Positions 11,802-23,523 are shown, numbered from the stretch's first letter. The stretch is 64,000 nucleotides of DNA from Okapia johnstoni (GCA_024291935.2 CM044320.1:30410001-30474000); one strand, 5' to 3'. Numbers and translations: made by a program. The notes: generated by a model from the sequence alone, not told the origin.

Positions 11802-12015
11802 TGCTCAATCTAGCAAGCATGATCAGTCGTGTCCAAGTCTTTTGCGGCCCCAGGGACTGTAGCCTGCCAGGCTCCTCCATCCATGGGATTCTCCAGGCAA
11901 GAATACTGGAGTGGGTTGCCATTTCCTCCCCCAGGGGATCTTCCCGACCCAGGGATCGAACTTGTGTCTCCTGCATTGGCAGGCAAGTTCTTTACCACTG
12001 AGCCACCTGGGAAGT
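11802..12015 (-). mobile_element. Bov-tA SINE
   Basis: Reversed tRNA head (gagccacctgggaag at the right end) with a Bov-A body containing ccaggcaagaatactggag. No clean TSD was found, so ends are approximate. Five opposed open frames over it are shadows. Confidence 0.85.
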
Positions 12016-12985
12016 TTATTAATATCTGTGATATCAGTCTGGTAGTGTGTTTTTAATAATGCAAATTGGAATAATTATTGGAATTCAAATAGTCTGTTTT
12101 GACACTAAAATATAGGAGATATGTGATAATACATATAATTAACAAAGTCAAATTTATTATCTTAAAAGGGTAAACTTAAAAAGGTTACCTAAACTTGAAT
12201 GTTGAAGCCATAAGAAAAGGTTTAAAAATGTGTCCAAGTATAATTATAAACAATATTATTAATACACCTGAGCCCCATCTCCCAGCCCGTTTACACTTTT
12301 CCTTTCCTTCCTCTCCCCGCCTCTCTTTAGAAGCGTGAATAAAACTTTCTTGGTTTCGTCAAATACTTCTAGAGCTTCAGGGGGTTAGCACAATTGACCC
12401 CCAAAGACTGGTAAAAGGAAACATGTCAATTTCACTGGTCAACCATTGATGCTGCACTGCACCTCTCTGGGATAGTTTAAAAGACTAGGGGATATGGAGA
12501 AAGCCTGCTAATCTAGATAAATATTTCCCTGCTCTTTTAACAGATTGTCATGCTATTTAATAATACCTTGGACTCATGAAAATGGATTTAATGGAAATGG
12601 ATTTAAATGAAGCAAAAAGGATTTAGGTGACATATAAGGCCAGATTTTGCATGCAGAAAATCATCTCCCATGGGTGTTTCAGTCTTGGGAAGGAGGACGA
12701 AATCCCCTTTGTTCATGACCTTCCAACACTCATATCATCCTGTGTGCTCTAAGCAAGGTTTATGCTGAAGTCAAGGGGACAGCCCTGAAGACATCTTAAA
12801 GACTTCAGATGTTTATGACTTATTATACCTTCCTTAGGAAGTTCCATCTCTATGCAACTAATTGGACAACCCAATTCTGGGTCAGCTAAAGGCCTGGTGT
12901 TTGAAAATCATAAATTATCTGAAAGGTCCTTATGGAAAGGTCTCACTTTGAAACTTTAACTAGAAATGATTGCTCAATATACCTT
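12016..12985. other. Unique stretch
   Basis: No recognised element; a mixture of AT-rich and moderately GC-rich sequence. Confidence 0.4.
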
Positions 12986-13206
12986 GCGTGCTTGCGAAGT
13001 CGCTTCAGTCGTGTCCGATTCTTTGTGACCCTTGGACTGTAGCCCACCAGGCTCCTCCGTCTATGGGATTTTCCCAGCAAGAATACTGGAGTGAGTTGCC
13101 ATGCCCTCCTCCAGGGGATCTTCCCGACCCAAGGATCAAATCAGAGTCTCTTTTGTCCTTGCATTGACAGGCAGGTTCTTTACCGTTAATGCCACCTGAG
13201 AAGCCC
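12986..13206 (-). mobile_element. Bov-tA SINE
   Basis: Reversed head-body order with a small insertion in the tRNA part (a ttttgtcctt run). TSD tcaatatacctt at 12974-12985 against tcagaatacctt at 13207-13218, ten of twelve matching. Confidence 0.85.
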
Positions 13207-13644
13207 TCAGAATACCTTACACTCTATCCAATGTTATATGTCAATCAAATATATTTCAGTAAAAACACAAAAAGAATTCTCAGAGTCATCCTCCCTTCTT
13301 ATTTCAATTCCTTATGAGATAGTCTACATGTAGAATAAGCCCCCCAATACTAAAATGCTATAGACACAACTGCACAAGTGTCGCGATAAAGTCTCATTTT
13401 TTTAACACTGAGTTCTTAAAATTTATAGCAGTGTTTTGAATACACTCATTTTTTTTCTGATTTTCTGATTATTAAATTCTAAATACAGTCCTAAATAACA
13501 AACATAAAAATGTGATTGCTCCCTCCAAGTAGCCTGTAATTCAGCCAAGAAGACACTCACCTGAACACCTGAATCAACCCCAAAGTTTTTCTTTGTGTCT
13601 ATTCCTACATCTCAGGTACTAAAAAGCATAAAATCAAAAGAAAA

Positions 13645-13885
13645 TAACATTTATTGGAGATTTGCTGTGTAATCAGGACTGTTCTAGTTGCTTTCAATAC
13701 ATCATCATATTCAATGCACACAAACTGCAGGCAAAATTGGTATTATTATCCTTATTTCACAGATAATGGAATGAAATTTAAGAGATACTAGGTCATCTGC
13801 CCAATATCATAGAATTTGTGAGTGGTGAGACTGGGGTTAAAATCTAGGTTTGCCTAATTCTGAAATCCACATTCATTTACTAGTC
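13645..13885 (-). mobile_element. MIR SINE relic
   Basis: Reversed MIR: aacatttattggagatttg, then tattattatccttatttc, then gcccaatatcatag, then ttgtgagtggtgagactgg (family: agtaagtggcagagctgg). Confidence 0.6.
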
Positions 13886-14003
13886 TGAAATAGGAATTAA
13901 AATACTAGATTTTAGAGACGTTCAGTGTGTCTACAGTCTAACTACATTCCTGGCCTGTAAGGATTAAGAAGTTACAAACAAAAACAGTCCTTGTGCTCTT
14001 CAA

Positions 14004-14575
14004 ATGGTTAAAAATATAGTTACCAACTGACACAGCAACTCCACTACTAGGTATATAAACCCAAGAGAAATAAAATATATTCACAGAGAAATTGGTACTC
14101 AAATGTGCATAACTACATTTTCACAAAGAGTAGACACAACCCCGATGTCTATCAGACGATAAACGGATACATAAAATGTGGTATATCCATACAAGGAAAT
14201 ATTATTTGGCAATAAAAAGGATGAAATATTGACACACAGCATGGGTGAAACTTGAAAACATTATGCTAATTGAAAGAGATCAGTCACAAAAGATCATATA
14301 TGATTCCATCTAATTTAAATGTCCAGAACAGGCATCTCTACAGAGAAAGTAAATTAGTGGTTGCCTGCAGCTGCGGAGTTTGGGGAGAAATGTGGAACGG
14401 CTGTTAATAAATTTGGGTTTCTTCCTGGGGTGATGAAAATGTTTGAAAATTGATGATGATGATGTTTGGCCAACTCTATGAATATACTAAAAACAACCAA
14501 ATTGTATGCTTTAAATGGATAATTGGTATTTAAATATATCTTAATAAAGTTCCCACTGAAAAAGAAAAGAAAAGT
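14004..14575 (+). mobile_element. Old L1 LINE 3' end
   Basis: About 570 bases follow the conserved mammalian L1 3'-end order: caactccactactaggtat, then gtggtatatccatacaagg, then gaaacttgaaaacattatgc, then aaatgtccagaacaggc, then gtaaattagtggttgcctg, then aatatactaaaaacaacc, and an aataaagtt end followed by an A/G-rich tail. It covers the end of ORF2 and the 3' UTR and is badly decayed. Subfamily not assigned. The minus-strand frame 14593-14354 is a shadow. Confidence 0.8.
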
Positions 14576-15223
14576 TAACTGTATCCATATCATCAGGACA
14601 AAATTGCCAGTACACTCTATCCAGAGCAGAGAAACTACTAAGCAAATGTAACTACTGCAGTAGGGAGGAGGGGTTGGTTATCTTCTATCATTTTCTCTCA
14701 ATATCAGAAAAGTTTTTGTATGCTAGATCCAGGTGGACTTCTGAATCACTGAAAAAGTTGAAGAGATATCCTTCTCTGGCCAAGTATGCTTTGAGATGAG
14801 AACTTGTTGAAAAAGTTAGAACCACAAACTACAAGTTTATTTACCCAGGACTAAACCGCTTGTTTGACATTTTTCATCTGAACTCACCAGTGATTTGAGT
14901 ATTGTGTAGGCAGCCACAAGAACAACTGAAACAGTGGGAAAATATTATTTTAAAACTACTTACTGTTTCATTAACACAGAGAGTAGAATTCTCTGCTTCT
15001 ACCCAGATTCACTTCTTCGCATTTCAATGTGAGGTAGTTGCCCCAAATGGTAAGTCTGTCAATACAAGTTTTTAGTCCTGCAGCCCATCATTAGATGCCA
15101 GAAAAACATCCTGTTGCAGCAAAGAATCAGTAGGTAGTAATCAAATGTCCCATGATGTTGACATTTCCCAACCCTATATAGTGGGTTTTTTTTTTTTTTT
15201 TTTGGTAGAATCCTAGAAGTAGC
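14576..15223. other. Unique stretch with an 18-base T run
   Basis: No element recognised. A T run spans 15186-15203, just left of the Bov-A monomer but outside its TSD, so it is not that element's tail. Confidence 0.4.
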
Positions 15224-15337
15224 TAGAGAAGGAAATGGCAACCCACTCCAGTATTCTTGCATGGAAAAATACCAGAGGAGCCTGGCAGGATACAGCCCAT
15301 GGGGTCACAAAGAGTAGGACACGACTGAGCATGCATG
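15224..15337 (+). mobile_element. Bov-A monomer (no tRNA head)
   Basis: Only the Bov-A body is present: gaaggaaatggcaaccc to gacacgactgagcatg. TSD ctagaagtagc at 15213-15223 against ctggaagtggc at 15338-15348, nine of eleven matching, shows it inserted in this short form, as a 5'-truncated copy or a true monomer. Confidence 0.8.
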
Positions 15338-15348
15338 CTGGAAGTGGC

Positions 15349-16279
15349 AGTGCACAGAACAGCAATTTTGTAAAGGACTAGCTCTTTGGAGATGATACTA
15401 CATTTTATCCCAATCATCTTTAGATGTTTATACCTTAAAAGTTATTTAATAGAAGTTGCTTTCAAATGAAACACAATTGCTACAGTGTTTCTGTTGTGAT
15501 TGTCGGAGGGAAAGTGGAGCCAGTGCAATTTGTCCATGTTTTACAAATCACCATCTGGCAGGGATATGGCAACATGTGAAATCTTCACAGGGCTCTTGTT
15601 TTTCTACTATCTGCTGGATAACTAAGGAGATCACCAGACTGCTGGGATGCCTGCCAGATGGTAAGCAGGTATGTTTATGAGTCTAAGATTCTTATTTTCT
15701 TTCAATGGTTTCACATGCTGTGAGCACAGAGGCATAAAAGTAAAAGTGAAAAAGAGAAAGGGAGTAAGTAAGTGGCTGTGTATGATCATGACAAATGTCT
15801 TTGAAGTTCCTTGAAATATGAATTTTCCAAAGTTGACGTTGATTAATTTTACCAAGTAGAAAAATCACCAGTCAGATGGCCATAGGATTTTTTAAAAGTG
15901 TGTCGTTTTTCATTTTTGTACAAATAAACAGGTGTATCGTTTCTTGAGTCCTGTTGAGTAGGCATGCCTTATCTGGAGGGTCACAAACATCATCAACAAA
16001 CATTTTGTAAATGTACTCCTTGTGCGTGCCATTTCAATAGAGTAAGAATGAGGGTCTGTTTAATTTTATTTTGATTTTTCAAATAGACTCCCGTAGGCCA
16101 AGAAAAACTACCTGGCAGAGTCATAACAAAAAGTCCTTCAACCATCAAAGATTCACATAGCTGAATCCGGAAAGTCAGTAGTATCATTGGAGTGGTTTCT
16201 GTGAACAGAAAATGGCAACTTAAATAATTCTGACAGACAATAAATGAAAATCCAAAATGAGGATGTGTCCGGTAGATAG
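15349..16279. other. Unique stretch
   Basis: No recognised element. Small frames on both strands have no recognisable domains. Confidence 0.4.
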
Positions 16280-16510
16280 AGAAATAGAGTTCTTTAAAGT
16301 TAGGTTTGATGGCCTGCTTAGTAAGGACCACCATTGTGATATCAGGCAAGTTTCTGAAATTCTTGAGGCTTCAATAAGCTCATCTATAAAACTAGTGATC
16401 ACTGTTCTACCTTTTATGATTGTGGTGAGATTCAAAATATAAAAACATATAAATTGTCAGCAAGTAGACAATACATAATTCCTCAATAAATGAAGCCATT
16501 ATCATCATTG
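16280..16510 (+). mobile_element. MIR SINE relic (diverged)
   Basis: Blocks in MIR order: gatatcaggcaagtttctg, then aagctcatctataaaac, then gtggtgagattcaaaat, then attcctcaataaatga. Overlapping frames on both strands are shadows. Confidence 0.45.
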
Positions 16511-16713
16511 CTATTATCATCCTGGAGAGGGATCCTTCTAGGTAAATCTCCAGCTGTAGAATTTGTTCACATGAATCATATAAACACATACCTAATCTTC
16601 TATATTTGTATATTTAGATACACAGAAAATCTATCAGCAGCTGTGGCCATATATACAAATATACACAAATACAAGCATATATGCCTAACAGTAGATGCGT
16701 TCTATCTAGTCAT

Positions 16714-18393
16714 CAGTTCAGTCGCTCAGTCACGTCCGACTCTTTGGGACCCCACGGACTGCAGCATACCTGGCCTCCCTGTCCATCACCAGCTCCCGGA
16801 GTTTACTCAAACTCATGTCCATTGAGTCGGTGATGCCATCCAGCCATCTCATCCTCTGTTGTCCTCTTTTCTTCCTGCACTCAATCTTTCCCAGCACCAG
16901 GGTCTTTCAAATGAGCAAGCTCTTCGCATAAGTTGGTCAAAGTATTGGAGTTTCAGCTTCAGCATCAGTCCTTCCAATGAATATTCAGGGCTGATTTCCT
17001 TTAGGACGGACTGGTTGGATTTCCTTGCAGTCCAAGGGACTCTCAAGAGTCTTCTCCAACACCACAGTTCAAAAGCATCAATTCTTCTGCACTCAGCATT
17101 CTTTATAGTCCATCTCTCACATCCATACATGACTACTGGAAAAACCACAGCTTTGACAAGATGGAATTTTGTTAGTAAAGTAATGTCTCTGGTTTTTAAT
17201 ATGCTGTCTAGGTTGGTCATAACTTTCCTTCCAAGGAGTAAGCGTCTTTTAATTTCATGGCTGCAGTCACCATCTGCAGTGATCTTGGAGCCCCCCAAAA
17301 TAAAGTCTGTCACTTTTTCTGCTCTTTCCCCAACTATTTGCCATGAGGTGATGGGACCAGATGCCATGATCTTAGTTTTCTGGACGTTGAGCTTTAAGCC
17401 AACTTTTTCACTCTTCTCTTTCACTTTCATCAAGAGGCTCTTTAGTTCTTCTTCACTTTCTGCCATAAGTATGGTGTCATCTACATATCTGAGGTTATTG
17501 ATATTTCTCCTGGAAATGTTGATTCCAGTTTGTTCTTCATCCAGCCCAGCATTTCTCCTGATGTACTCTGCATATAAGTTAAATAAGCAGGGTGACAATA
17601 TACAGCCTTGATGTACTCCTTACTCTATTTGGAACCAGTCTGTAGTTCCACGTCCAGTTCTAACTGTTGCTTCCTGACCTGCATACAGATTTCTCAAGAG
17701 GCAGGTCAGGTGTTCTGGTTATCCCATCTCTTTCAGAATTCTCCACAGTTAGTTGTGATCCACACAGTCAAAGGCTTTGGCATAGTCAATAAAGCAGAAA
17801 TAGATGTTTTTCTGGAACTCTCTTGCTTTTTTGATGATCCAACGGATGTTGGCAATTAGATCTCTGGTTCCTCTGCCTTTTCTAAATCCAGTTTAAACAT
17901 CTGGAAGTTCAAAGTTCAGGTACTGTTGAAGCCTGGCTTGGAGAATTTTGAGCATTATTTTGCTAGCGTGTGAGATGAGTGCAATTGTGCCATAGTTTGA
18001 GCATTCTTTGGCATTGCCTTTCTTTGGGATTGGAATGAAAACTGACCTTTTCCATTCCTGTGGCCACTGTTGAGTTTTCCAAATTTGTTGACAATATTGA
18101 GTGCAGCACTTTCACAGCATCATCTTTTAGGATTTGAAATAGCTCAACTGGAATTATATCACCTCCACTAGCTTTGTTCTTAGTGATGCTTCCTAAGACC
18201 CACTTGACTTGGCATCCCAGGATGTTTGGGTCTAGGTTGGTGATCACACCATTGTGATTAAAGATCACAAAGATCTTTAAAGATCTTTTTAATGGTCATA
18301 AAGATCTTTTTTGTATAGTTCTTCTGTGTATTCTTGCCACCTCTTTTTAATATCTTCTGTTTCTGTTAGGTCTATACCATTTCTGTCCTTTAT
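16714..18393 (-). mobile_element. BovB LINE, 5'-truncated, 1.7 kb
   Basis: On the minus strand this covers the second half of BovB: the reverse-transcriptase (RT) region, the C-terminal region and the 3' end with the ctgaa-type tail (plus strand cagttcagtcgctcag at the left edge). A degenerate TSD, tctagtcat at 16705-16713 against tccagttat at 18394-18402 (seven of nine), fits a simple 5'-truncated insertion. Multiple frameshifts. Near 18256-18312 the element carries an odd local repetition of an aaagatctt motif. Confidence 0.9.
16849..17598 (-). pseudogene. BovB reverse-transcriptase C-terminal remnant
   Basis: An open run of 249 codons encodes the RT palm and what follows. It begins at MSPCLFNLYAEY, part of the conserved motif B region. 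Motif C reads LRYVDD, where most BovB copies have YADD; both aspartates are kept. A WCWRRLLRVPW segment follows in the C-terminal region, then a frameshift ends the frame. The N-terminal endonuclease and the first RT motifs are not in this frame. It is a dead fragment of a retrotransposon, not a host gene. Confidence 0.85.
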
Positions 18394-18479
18394 TCCAGTT
18401 ATAGGAAACAAAAATAACTGTTTTCACTTAAAGCTCTGTAATCATATTGCATAAATACTAATAAAAGATTCACGGTTTC

Positions 18480-18645
18480 CAGAAGTGACACTTTGAGCAA
18501 ATTATTGAACCTGTTGGTGTCCTTAGCTACAGAATAGAGAGAATAAAATCTGCTTTCATAGAGTTGTATGAAGATTCAGTGTGAGTATTTCCACATAACA
18601 CATTGCACAATGCCTGGCAGAGAATAAACGAATAAATGTTAGCTT
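18480..18645 (+). mobile_element. MIR SINE relic
   Basis: Blocks in order: tttgagcaaattattgaacc, then gttgtatgaagattcagtg, then cacaatgcctggcag, then gaataaatgttagc. Confidence 0.5.
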
Positions 18646-19599
18646 CCTTCCCCTTTAATTACAAAGTTTCCTCCACCTCTAAATTTAGCCTATTTTGGCC
18701 AATCCTTACCTGCCTCTCTCAAGACGAAGGATAAATGTTCTGCTTCTTTCTGACCCTTCCAAATATATTCTTTACTCCATCACTCCTTCCTCCAGAAAAA
18801 GAATTTTCCTCTTAATTACATGATTCCTCTGTTTTTATCATAAATTCCTTCTCATCTATTTGTTCCTTCTCCGTGGCCTAAAATATACTCTTTACCCCAA
18901 CCTAAAAATGATTTCCTTAAAGAGAAATTACCAAGTGGCAGAAGAGACAGAAAGCCTATGTAGGACAATGACCACAGAAGAAACTGAGATGATTGTTAAA
19001 GATCCATCTCTAAAAAAATGCCAGACACATAGATTTTTTTTTTCCTGACTCAGGTAGTTTCATATTCATTCTAATAAAACTAAGTTGAAGAGAAATTTTT
19101 TCCTTGTTTAAACAGTTCCCAAAACTATAAAATGATTAAAAGACTCACAATTCTTTGACAGCATTAGCACAATCCTGATACCAAGTCAGATGATGACAGT
19201 ATCATGTGTATACCACACACACACACACACACTGTTATAGACCAAAATCACTTTTAAAATAAAAGCAAATTCTACCAAGTAGACCACAAGTGTGAATTAA
19301 AGAATAATCATATAGTGTTCAGTGCAAGGATGGAAAGCTGATTCAATACAAGAACATCTACTCCAGCAATTTTTTACTTTTAAAAAACAGACAAAAAGTG
19401 AAAACCCACAAGCAAATTGCTATAAAGTCTTTGAAAAAAGTGCCAACCATTCAAGATTTGTTTGGGGTAAGTTAGGGAAAGAAGAAAACTGCCTTTTAAG
19501 GAAGTTTATTTGTAACAAATAGTACTCAAACACATAGTTCGTAGTAAAATTGTTGCATTATTTTTGTTGATCCAGCTTTCCTTATTTTTTGCTTCCTTT
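18646..19599. other. Unique AT-rich stretch
   Basis: No gene or transposon recognised apart from the CA microsatellite at 19214-19232. Confidence 0.4.
19214..19232. repeat. (CA)n microsatellite
   Basis: About nine uninterrupted CA units. Confidence 0.95.
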
Positions 19600-19973
19600 T
19601 CCTTTTTCACCACAACCACGCTGCCTGAAAGCTTGGCCCTGTCGATTTCCTCTCCCCACTTATCTCCTGTACGGTTTTCAATCCACTGTAGTTTTCTGCC
19701 CCTACCTTCTCATGGAAGCTCTTTTCCCAAAGGTGACTGATACCTAATTACTAAGTCCAGCGGCCGCTTCTCTGGCCTCATCCTCTTTAACCCCTGTTTA
19801 GCATTTAAGACCATCACACACAAATTCATCAGCTCTTGGCCTCCCTGGAAGAGTTGGGAAGGCATCATGGCCAACGCTGTTGCCTTTCTGCTTGGCCTTT
19901 CTCAGTCTCTCTGCCTCGTCCTCCTCCATCGCTTCTTCACGTGGGGAATCCCCAAAGTCTATGCTTCCCCATT
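19600..19973 (+). mobile_element. L2 LINE reverse-transcriptase relic
   Basis: GC-rich for the window. It follows the L2 (CR1-clade) ORF2 region around RT motif A: ctaattactaagtccagc, then ggccgcttctctggcctc, then atcctctttaacccctg, then gcatttaagaccatcac, which correspond to the 'KSNGLFSVLILLDLSAAFDTVDHS' segment in pieces. A later ctcctccatcgcttcttc and ggggaatccccaaag block fits the next L2 segment. The frame is destroyed. An NotI-type gcggccgc site lies inside. It is cut at the right by a Bov-tA. Confidence 0.6.
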
Positions 19974-19985
19974 AATTCCTGCCCT

Positions 19986-20210
19986 GTGTGTGTGCGCTAA
20001 GTTGTTTCAGTCATGTCTGATGCTTGGTGACCCTATGGACCATAGCCCGCCAGGTTCCTCTGTCCATGGGATTCTCCAGGCAAGAATACTGGAGTGGGTT
20101 GCCGTGCCCTGCTCCAGGGGATCTTCGCAACCCAGGAATCGAACACGTGTCTCTTATGTCTCCTGCATTGCAGGCAGGTTCTTTAACACTAGCACCACCT
20201 GGGAAGCCCC
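19986..20210 (-). mobile_element. Bov-tA SINE
   Basis: Complete reversed Bov-tA flanked by a perfect 12-base TSD, aattcctgccct, at 19974-19985 and 20211-20222. The perfect TSD suggests a comparatively recent insertion, at the edge of the L2 relic. Plus-strand frames 19867-20289 and 20024-20248 are shadows. Confidence 0.95.
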
Positions 20211-20222
20211 AATTCCTGCCCT

Positions 20223-21043
20223 ACCCAAGGCCTGTAGATCAAAGTTAGAAAGGAATGACAAAACCAGAAAACTATTGATACCTAAGTAAATAGAAGACTG
20301 CACTCAACAACAGCAAAAAGTAAAACAAAACAAAACAAAAAAAAACCCATGGCTTTCAACATTCCAGGTGCCAGTGGGATGGATTTCTTTACATGGAAAA
20401 TCTCTACTTATATTACTTTCAATATGTTTAATACTAATTTGCTAATTTTAAAAGGTTTTAATATTAAACTTAATGAATGTTTCTTCTGTTACTACTCAGT
20501 TGCCTTACATATGTTGACATCTATAATGAATTAACCAATTTCAAGTAAAAAAATGTGTTTTCTAATTTCACATTGTCTTGATTTTTTTAAAGCTTTCACA
20601 ACCTATTTAAAGATGGCTAGTGCTTTTTCAATTATTAGGATGTATCTGACTGTATTTAATAGAATTTGGGCATCATCTACTTATTGCTAGTGTCATGTGA
20701 AACATTGTTTTTATAGTCAGCCTTAACATGCAAACTTCAACCAGATGCTACATAAATGAAACTGACTGACTTTACAATATAAAGTAACAACTTTAAGAAA
20801 GTGCTGAAGTTTAACTCTGAAATAATTTCCTTTCCATAATTTGTAACCAATAGAAGAATTAAAAAAAATATTGGAAAGAAACTTACATAGGTGTCTTTAT
20901 ATTCCTCATTACACAGCCATCAGTCTCTCAATATTGCCAGATTTTCTGCTGCTATGTTTCCTCCACTAACACTGTAAAACCTGGAAATCCCATTATACAT
21001 TATTTGTAAATAAGACCCTTCTCCATTCTCTACTTGTTCCTTT
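20223..21043. other. Unique AT-rich stretch
   Basis: Nothing recognised except a short (AAAAC)n-like A-rich run near 20322-20346. Confidence 0.4.
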
Positions 21044-21070
21044 TGTGTGTGTGTGTGTATGTATGTATGT
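21044..21070. repeat. (GT)n(GTAT)n microsatellite
   Basis: A GT run passes into GTAT units. It abuts the CHR-type remnant to its right. Confidence 0.85.
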
Positions 21071-21112
21071 TCTGTGCAGAGTCTTAACCACTGGCCCACC
21101 AGGGAAAGGGTA
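21066..21112 (-). mobile_element. CHR-type SINE head remnant
   Basis: Plus strand ctgtgcagagtcttaacc followed by actggcccaccagggaa is the reversed tRNA-derived head of CHR-type SINEs (the 'ccagtggttaagactctgc' block). Body not recognised. Confidence 0.5.
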
Positions 21113-21271
21113 GTCCCCTTCACATCTTCTTTTCTTTCCTCTGATATGTGTATCCTTGAATGTTATACCTTTTGAATAATTTAGGAAGTCAGTGAATAGT
21201 GATTTTCTCTACTGCATGAAAAGCATAAATCAATTAAATTACATTATATTTACACTCAACTCTTCCAAAAT

Positions 21272-21453
21272 TGCGTCTGCCCACGATGCAGGAGACCCAG
21301 GTTCGATCACTGGGTTGGGAAGATCCCCTGGAGAAGGAAATGGCAACCCACCCAGTATTCTTGCCTGGAAAATTCCATGGACAGATGACCCTGGTAGGCT
21401 ACAGTCCATGGGGTCGCAAAGAGTTGGACACAACTGAGCGACCTCACTTTCTT
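21272..21453 (+). mobile_element. Bov-tA SINE, 5'-truncated
   Basis: Starts inside the tRNA part (tctgcccacgatgcagg) and runs to gagcgacctcacttt. Perfect 11-base TSD, tcttccaaaat, at 21261-21271 and 21454-21464, so it inserted already truncated. The three frames over it are shadows. Confidence 0.9.
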
Positions 21454-21590
21454 TCTTCCAAAATGGGATCTCTTTTGCAAATGGGCTGCTACTTGCTCTC
21501 ATCAGATTGTGGCACCCCATGCAACACGGAATTGTAAATGAGGCACAGCAAGGCTTAAAGAAAGATTTCTTGACTCCAGCTATGGCATCT

Positions 21591-21717
21591 GGGCTTCCCA
21601 GATGGTGCTAGTGGTGGAGAACTTACATGCCAGTGCAGAAGATGTAAGAGACCCATATTAGATCCCTGTGTCGGGGAGATTACCCTGGAGAAGGGCACTG
21701 GAATTCACTCTAGTATG
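21591..21717 (+). mobile_element. Bov-tA, 3'-truncated, fused to the next copy
   Basis: The head is of the gctagtggtggagaa variant and continues through ctggagaagggcactgg to ctctagtatg. It then stops in mid-body, where a second head begins at once. The missing remainder does not reappear to the right. See the note on a one-event dimer. Confidence 0.75.
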
Positions 21718-21895
21718 CTTCCCTGGTGGCTCAGACAGTAAAGAATCCACCTGTAAGGTGGAAGACCTGGGTTTGATCCCTGAGGGTATGGCAACCCACT
21801 CCAGTATTCTTGCCTGGAGAATCCCATGGACAGAGGAGCCTGGCAGGCTACAGCCCATAAGGTCGCAAAGAGCTGGACATGACTGAAGCTACTTA
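21718..21895 (+). mobile_element. Bov-tA SINE, second unit of a fused pair
   Basis: Begins cttccctggtggctcagac, lacking only the leading ggg, and lacks the internal gggaagatcccctggag segment. It ends ggacatgactgaagc. Possible shared TSD for the pair: tatggcatct at 21581-21590 and catagcattt at 21899-21908, seven of ten matching. Confidence 0.8.
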
Positions 21896-21975
21896 GTACA
21901 TAGCATTTAGTTTTCTAGAGCCTGGGATTTCAAATATTTTAAAAGATGTGGAAATATTTCTCCAATGGAAATCTT

Positions 21976-22179
21976 GTGTGCATGCTCACTCAATCTGACT
22001 CGTTGATACCCCATGGACTATAGCCCACCAGGCTTCTGTCCATAGGATTTCCCAGGCAAGAATACTAGAGTGGTTTGCCATTTCATTCTCCAGGCATCTT
22101 CCTGACCGAGGGACTGAACCCGTGTCTCCTGTATTAGCATGCAGATTCTTTATCACTGAGCCACTAGGGAAGCCCAAGA
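21976..22179 (-). mobile_element. Bov-tA SINE
   Basis: Reversed head-body. TSD gaaatctt at 21968-21975 and 22180-22187. Body shortened around ggcttctgtccatagg. Confidence 0.85.
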
Positions 22180-22187
22180 GAAATCTT

Positions 22188-23317
22188 ATAAGGGCACAAT
22201 TTATAAAAGAGAAAAAAGTGGTAGGCTATGTCCTTTCCCCTTCCCTATACTAACTGGCCCCAGGGTCACATATAAAAAGCTTACCACTTTCCTCAGATGA
22301 AACAATTGTACTAGACTATTTTCTCCTTACTTCTAAAGATCTGGCTACCAAAATTGTAATCTTACCATACCCAGAGTCCCAACATGCCCAGTTGGGAGTT
22401 CCTTGGGCACCACCCAGGAACATGCCTTGTTCTTTGTTTAAAATGGTACCCAGAACATGGGTCACACACAATAAATGGTCAGTGATGGCAACAATAACAA
22501 TTTTTAAAGTAATGAATAGATAAATCTCCCTGACACAGGAATGGTTTCCTTTTCCTCTGCCAGTGGTTCCGTCTGTGCCAGCGCTAACACACACCCCTTC
22601 CAGGAATGGCATTCAGCCATCCTGGCAACCAGAATTAGAGCAAAGAAAATATGAAATTTCTCTTCAAAACATAAGTGGAAAGATGAATGCAAAGCCAAGC
22701 AAAAAGTACCCAGATTCAACACGCACATTGTTAAATGTCACTTCATAGTAAGACACTTTATGAACATCAAGTGAACATGGACATGCATGAAACAGGGAAA
22801 CTGGGAATGTCTGAACTATCACAAAGAATCAGCAAGTAAAGAAAGTCTAGAAGAACATACAAGTTAACCAGTTAACAACTGTTCCTTTCAGGGAATGAAG
22901 AGAGTAGAAATTGGGCAAATGGACAATGGGAATGGGGAAATATTCTTCGTGGTACAAACTCTTTTTTTTTTTTTTGATGACTTAGTTGCATTTTATTAGG
23001 TTTCATGGTGCATACTTCTATACTTTTTGAATTCTAATTGTGTGACCATCCAATAAATGCAATTAAGTAAATTGAAGTTTTCCCCAAATGAGAATTAAAA
23101 GGTAATTCCAACAGACTGTTCTGAATATCTCGTTAGTATAACAATACTCTCTTTTGGTTTGGAGAAACAAATCAGCAGCAAGAGAATGTTTCATGTTAAA
23201 AATCTAGATTTAAGTCAAGCAGGCCTATCAGTCAGATATACTGCTGCTTCTACTTGAGATAATTCCTTCAAGAAAGAGGGCTCTATTGACTGAAACCAAG
23301 GAATTATGCCCTGAAGA
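22188..23317. other. Mostly unique; possible L2 3' end near 22420-22495
   Basis: A weak L2-like block (atggtacccagaacatgg, then cacacaataaatgg) is the only repeat suspected. A T run lies near 22961-22975. Frames on both strands at 22316-22748 have no recognisable domains. Confidence 0.35.
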
Positions 23318-23523
23318 GGGCTTCCCTGGTAGCTCAGATGGTAAAGCATCTGCCTGCAATGCTGGAGACCTGGGTTCAATCCCTGGGTCAGGAAGATCCC
23401 CTGAAGAAGGAAATGGCAACCCACTCCAGTACTCTTACCTGGAAAATTCCATGGATGGAGGAGCCTGGTTGGCTACAGTCCATGGAATCGCAAAGAGTTG
23501 GACACGACTGAGCAACTTCACTA
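23318..23523 (+). mobile_element. Bov-tA SINE
   Basis: Starts gggcttccctggtagctcag and ends gacacgactgagcaac. TSD unclear. Frames on both strands over it are shadows. Confidence 0.9.

Noticed and set aside
16849..17611. Two opposed ~250-codon frames on both strands.
   Set aside because: The minus-strand frame is the BovB RT remnant; the plus-strand one is its shadow and has no recognisable motifs.
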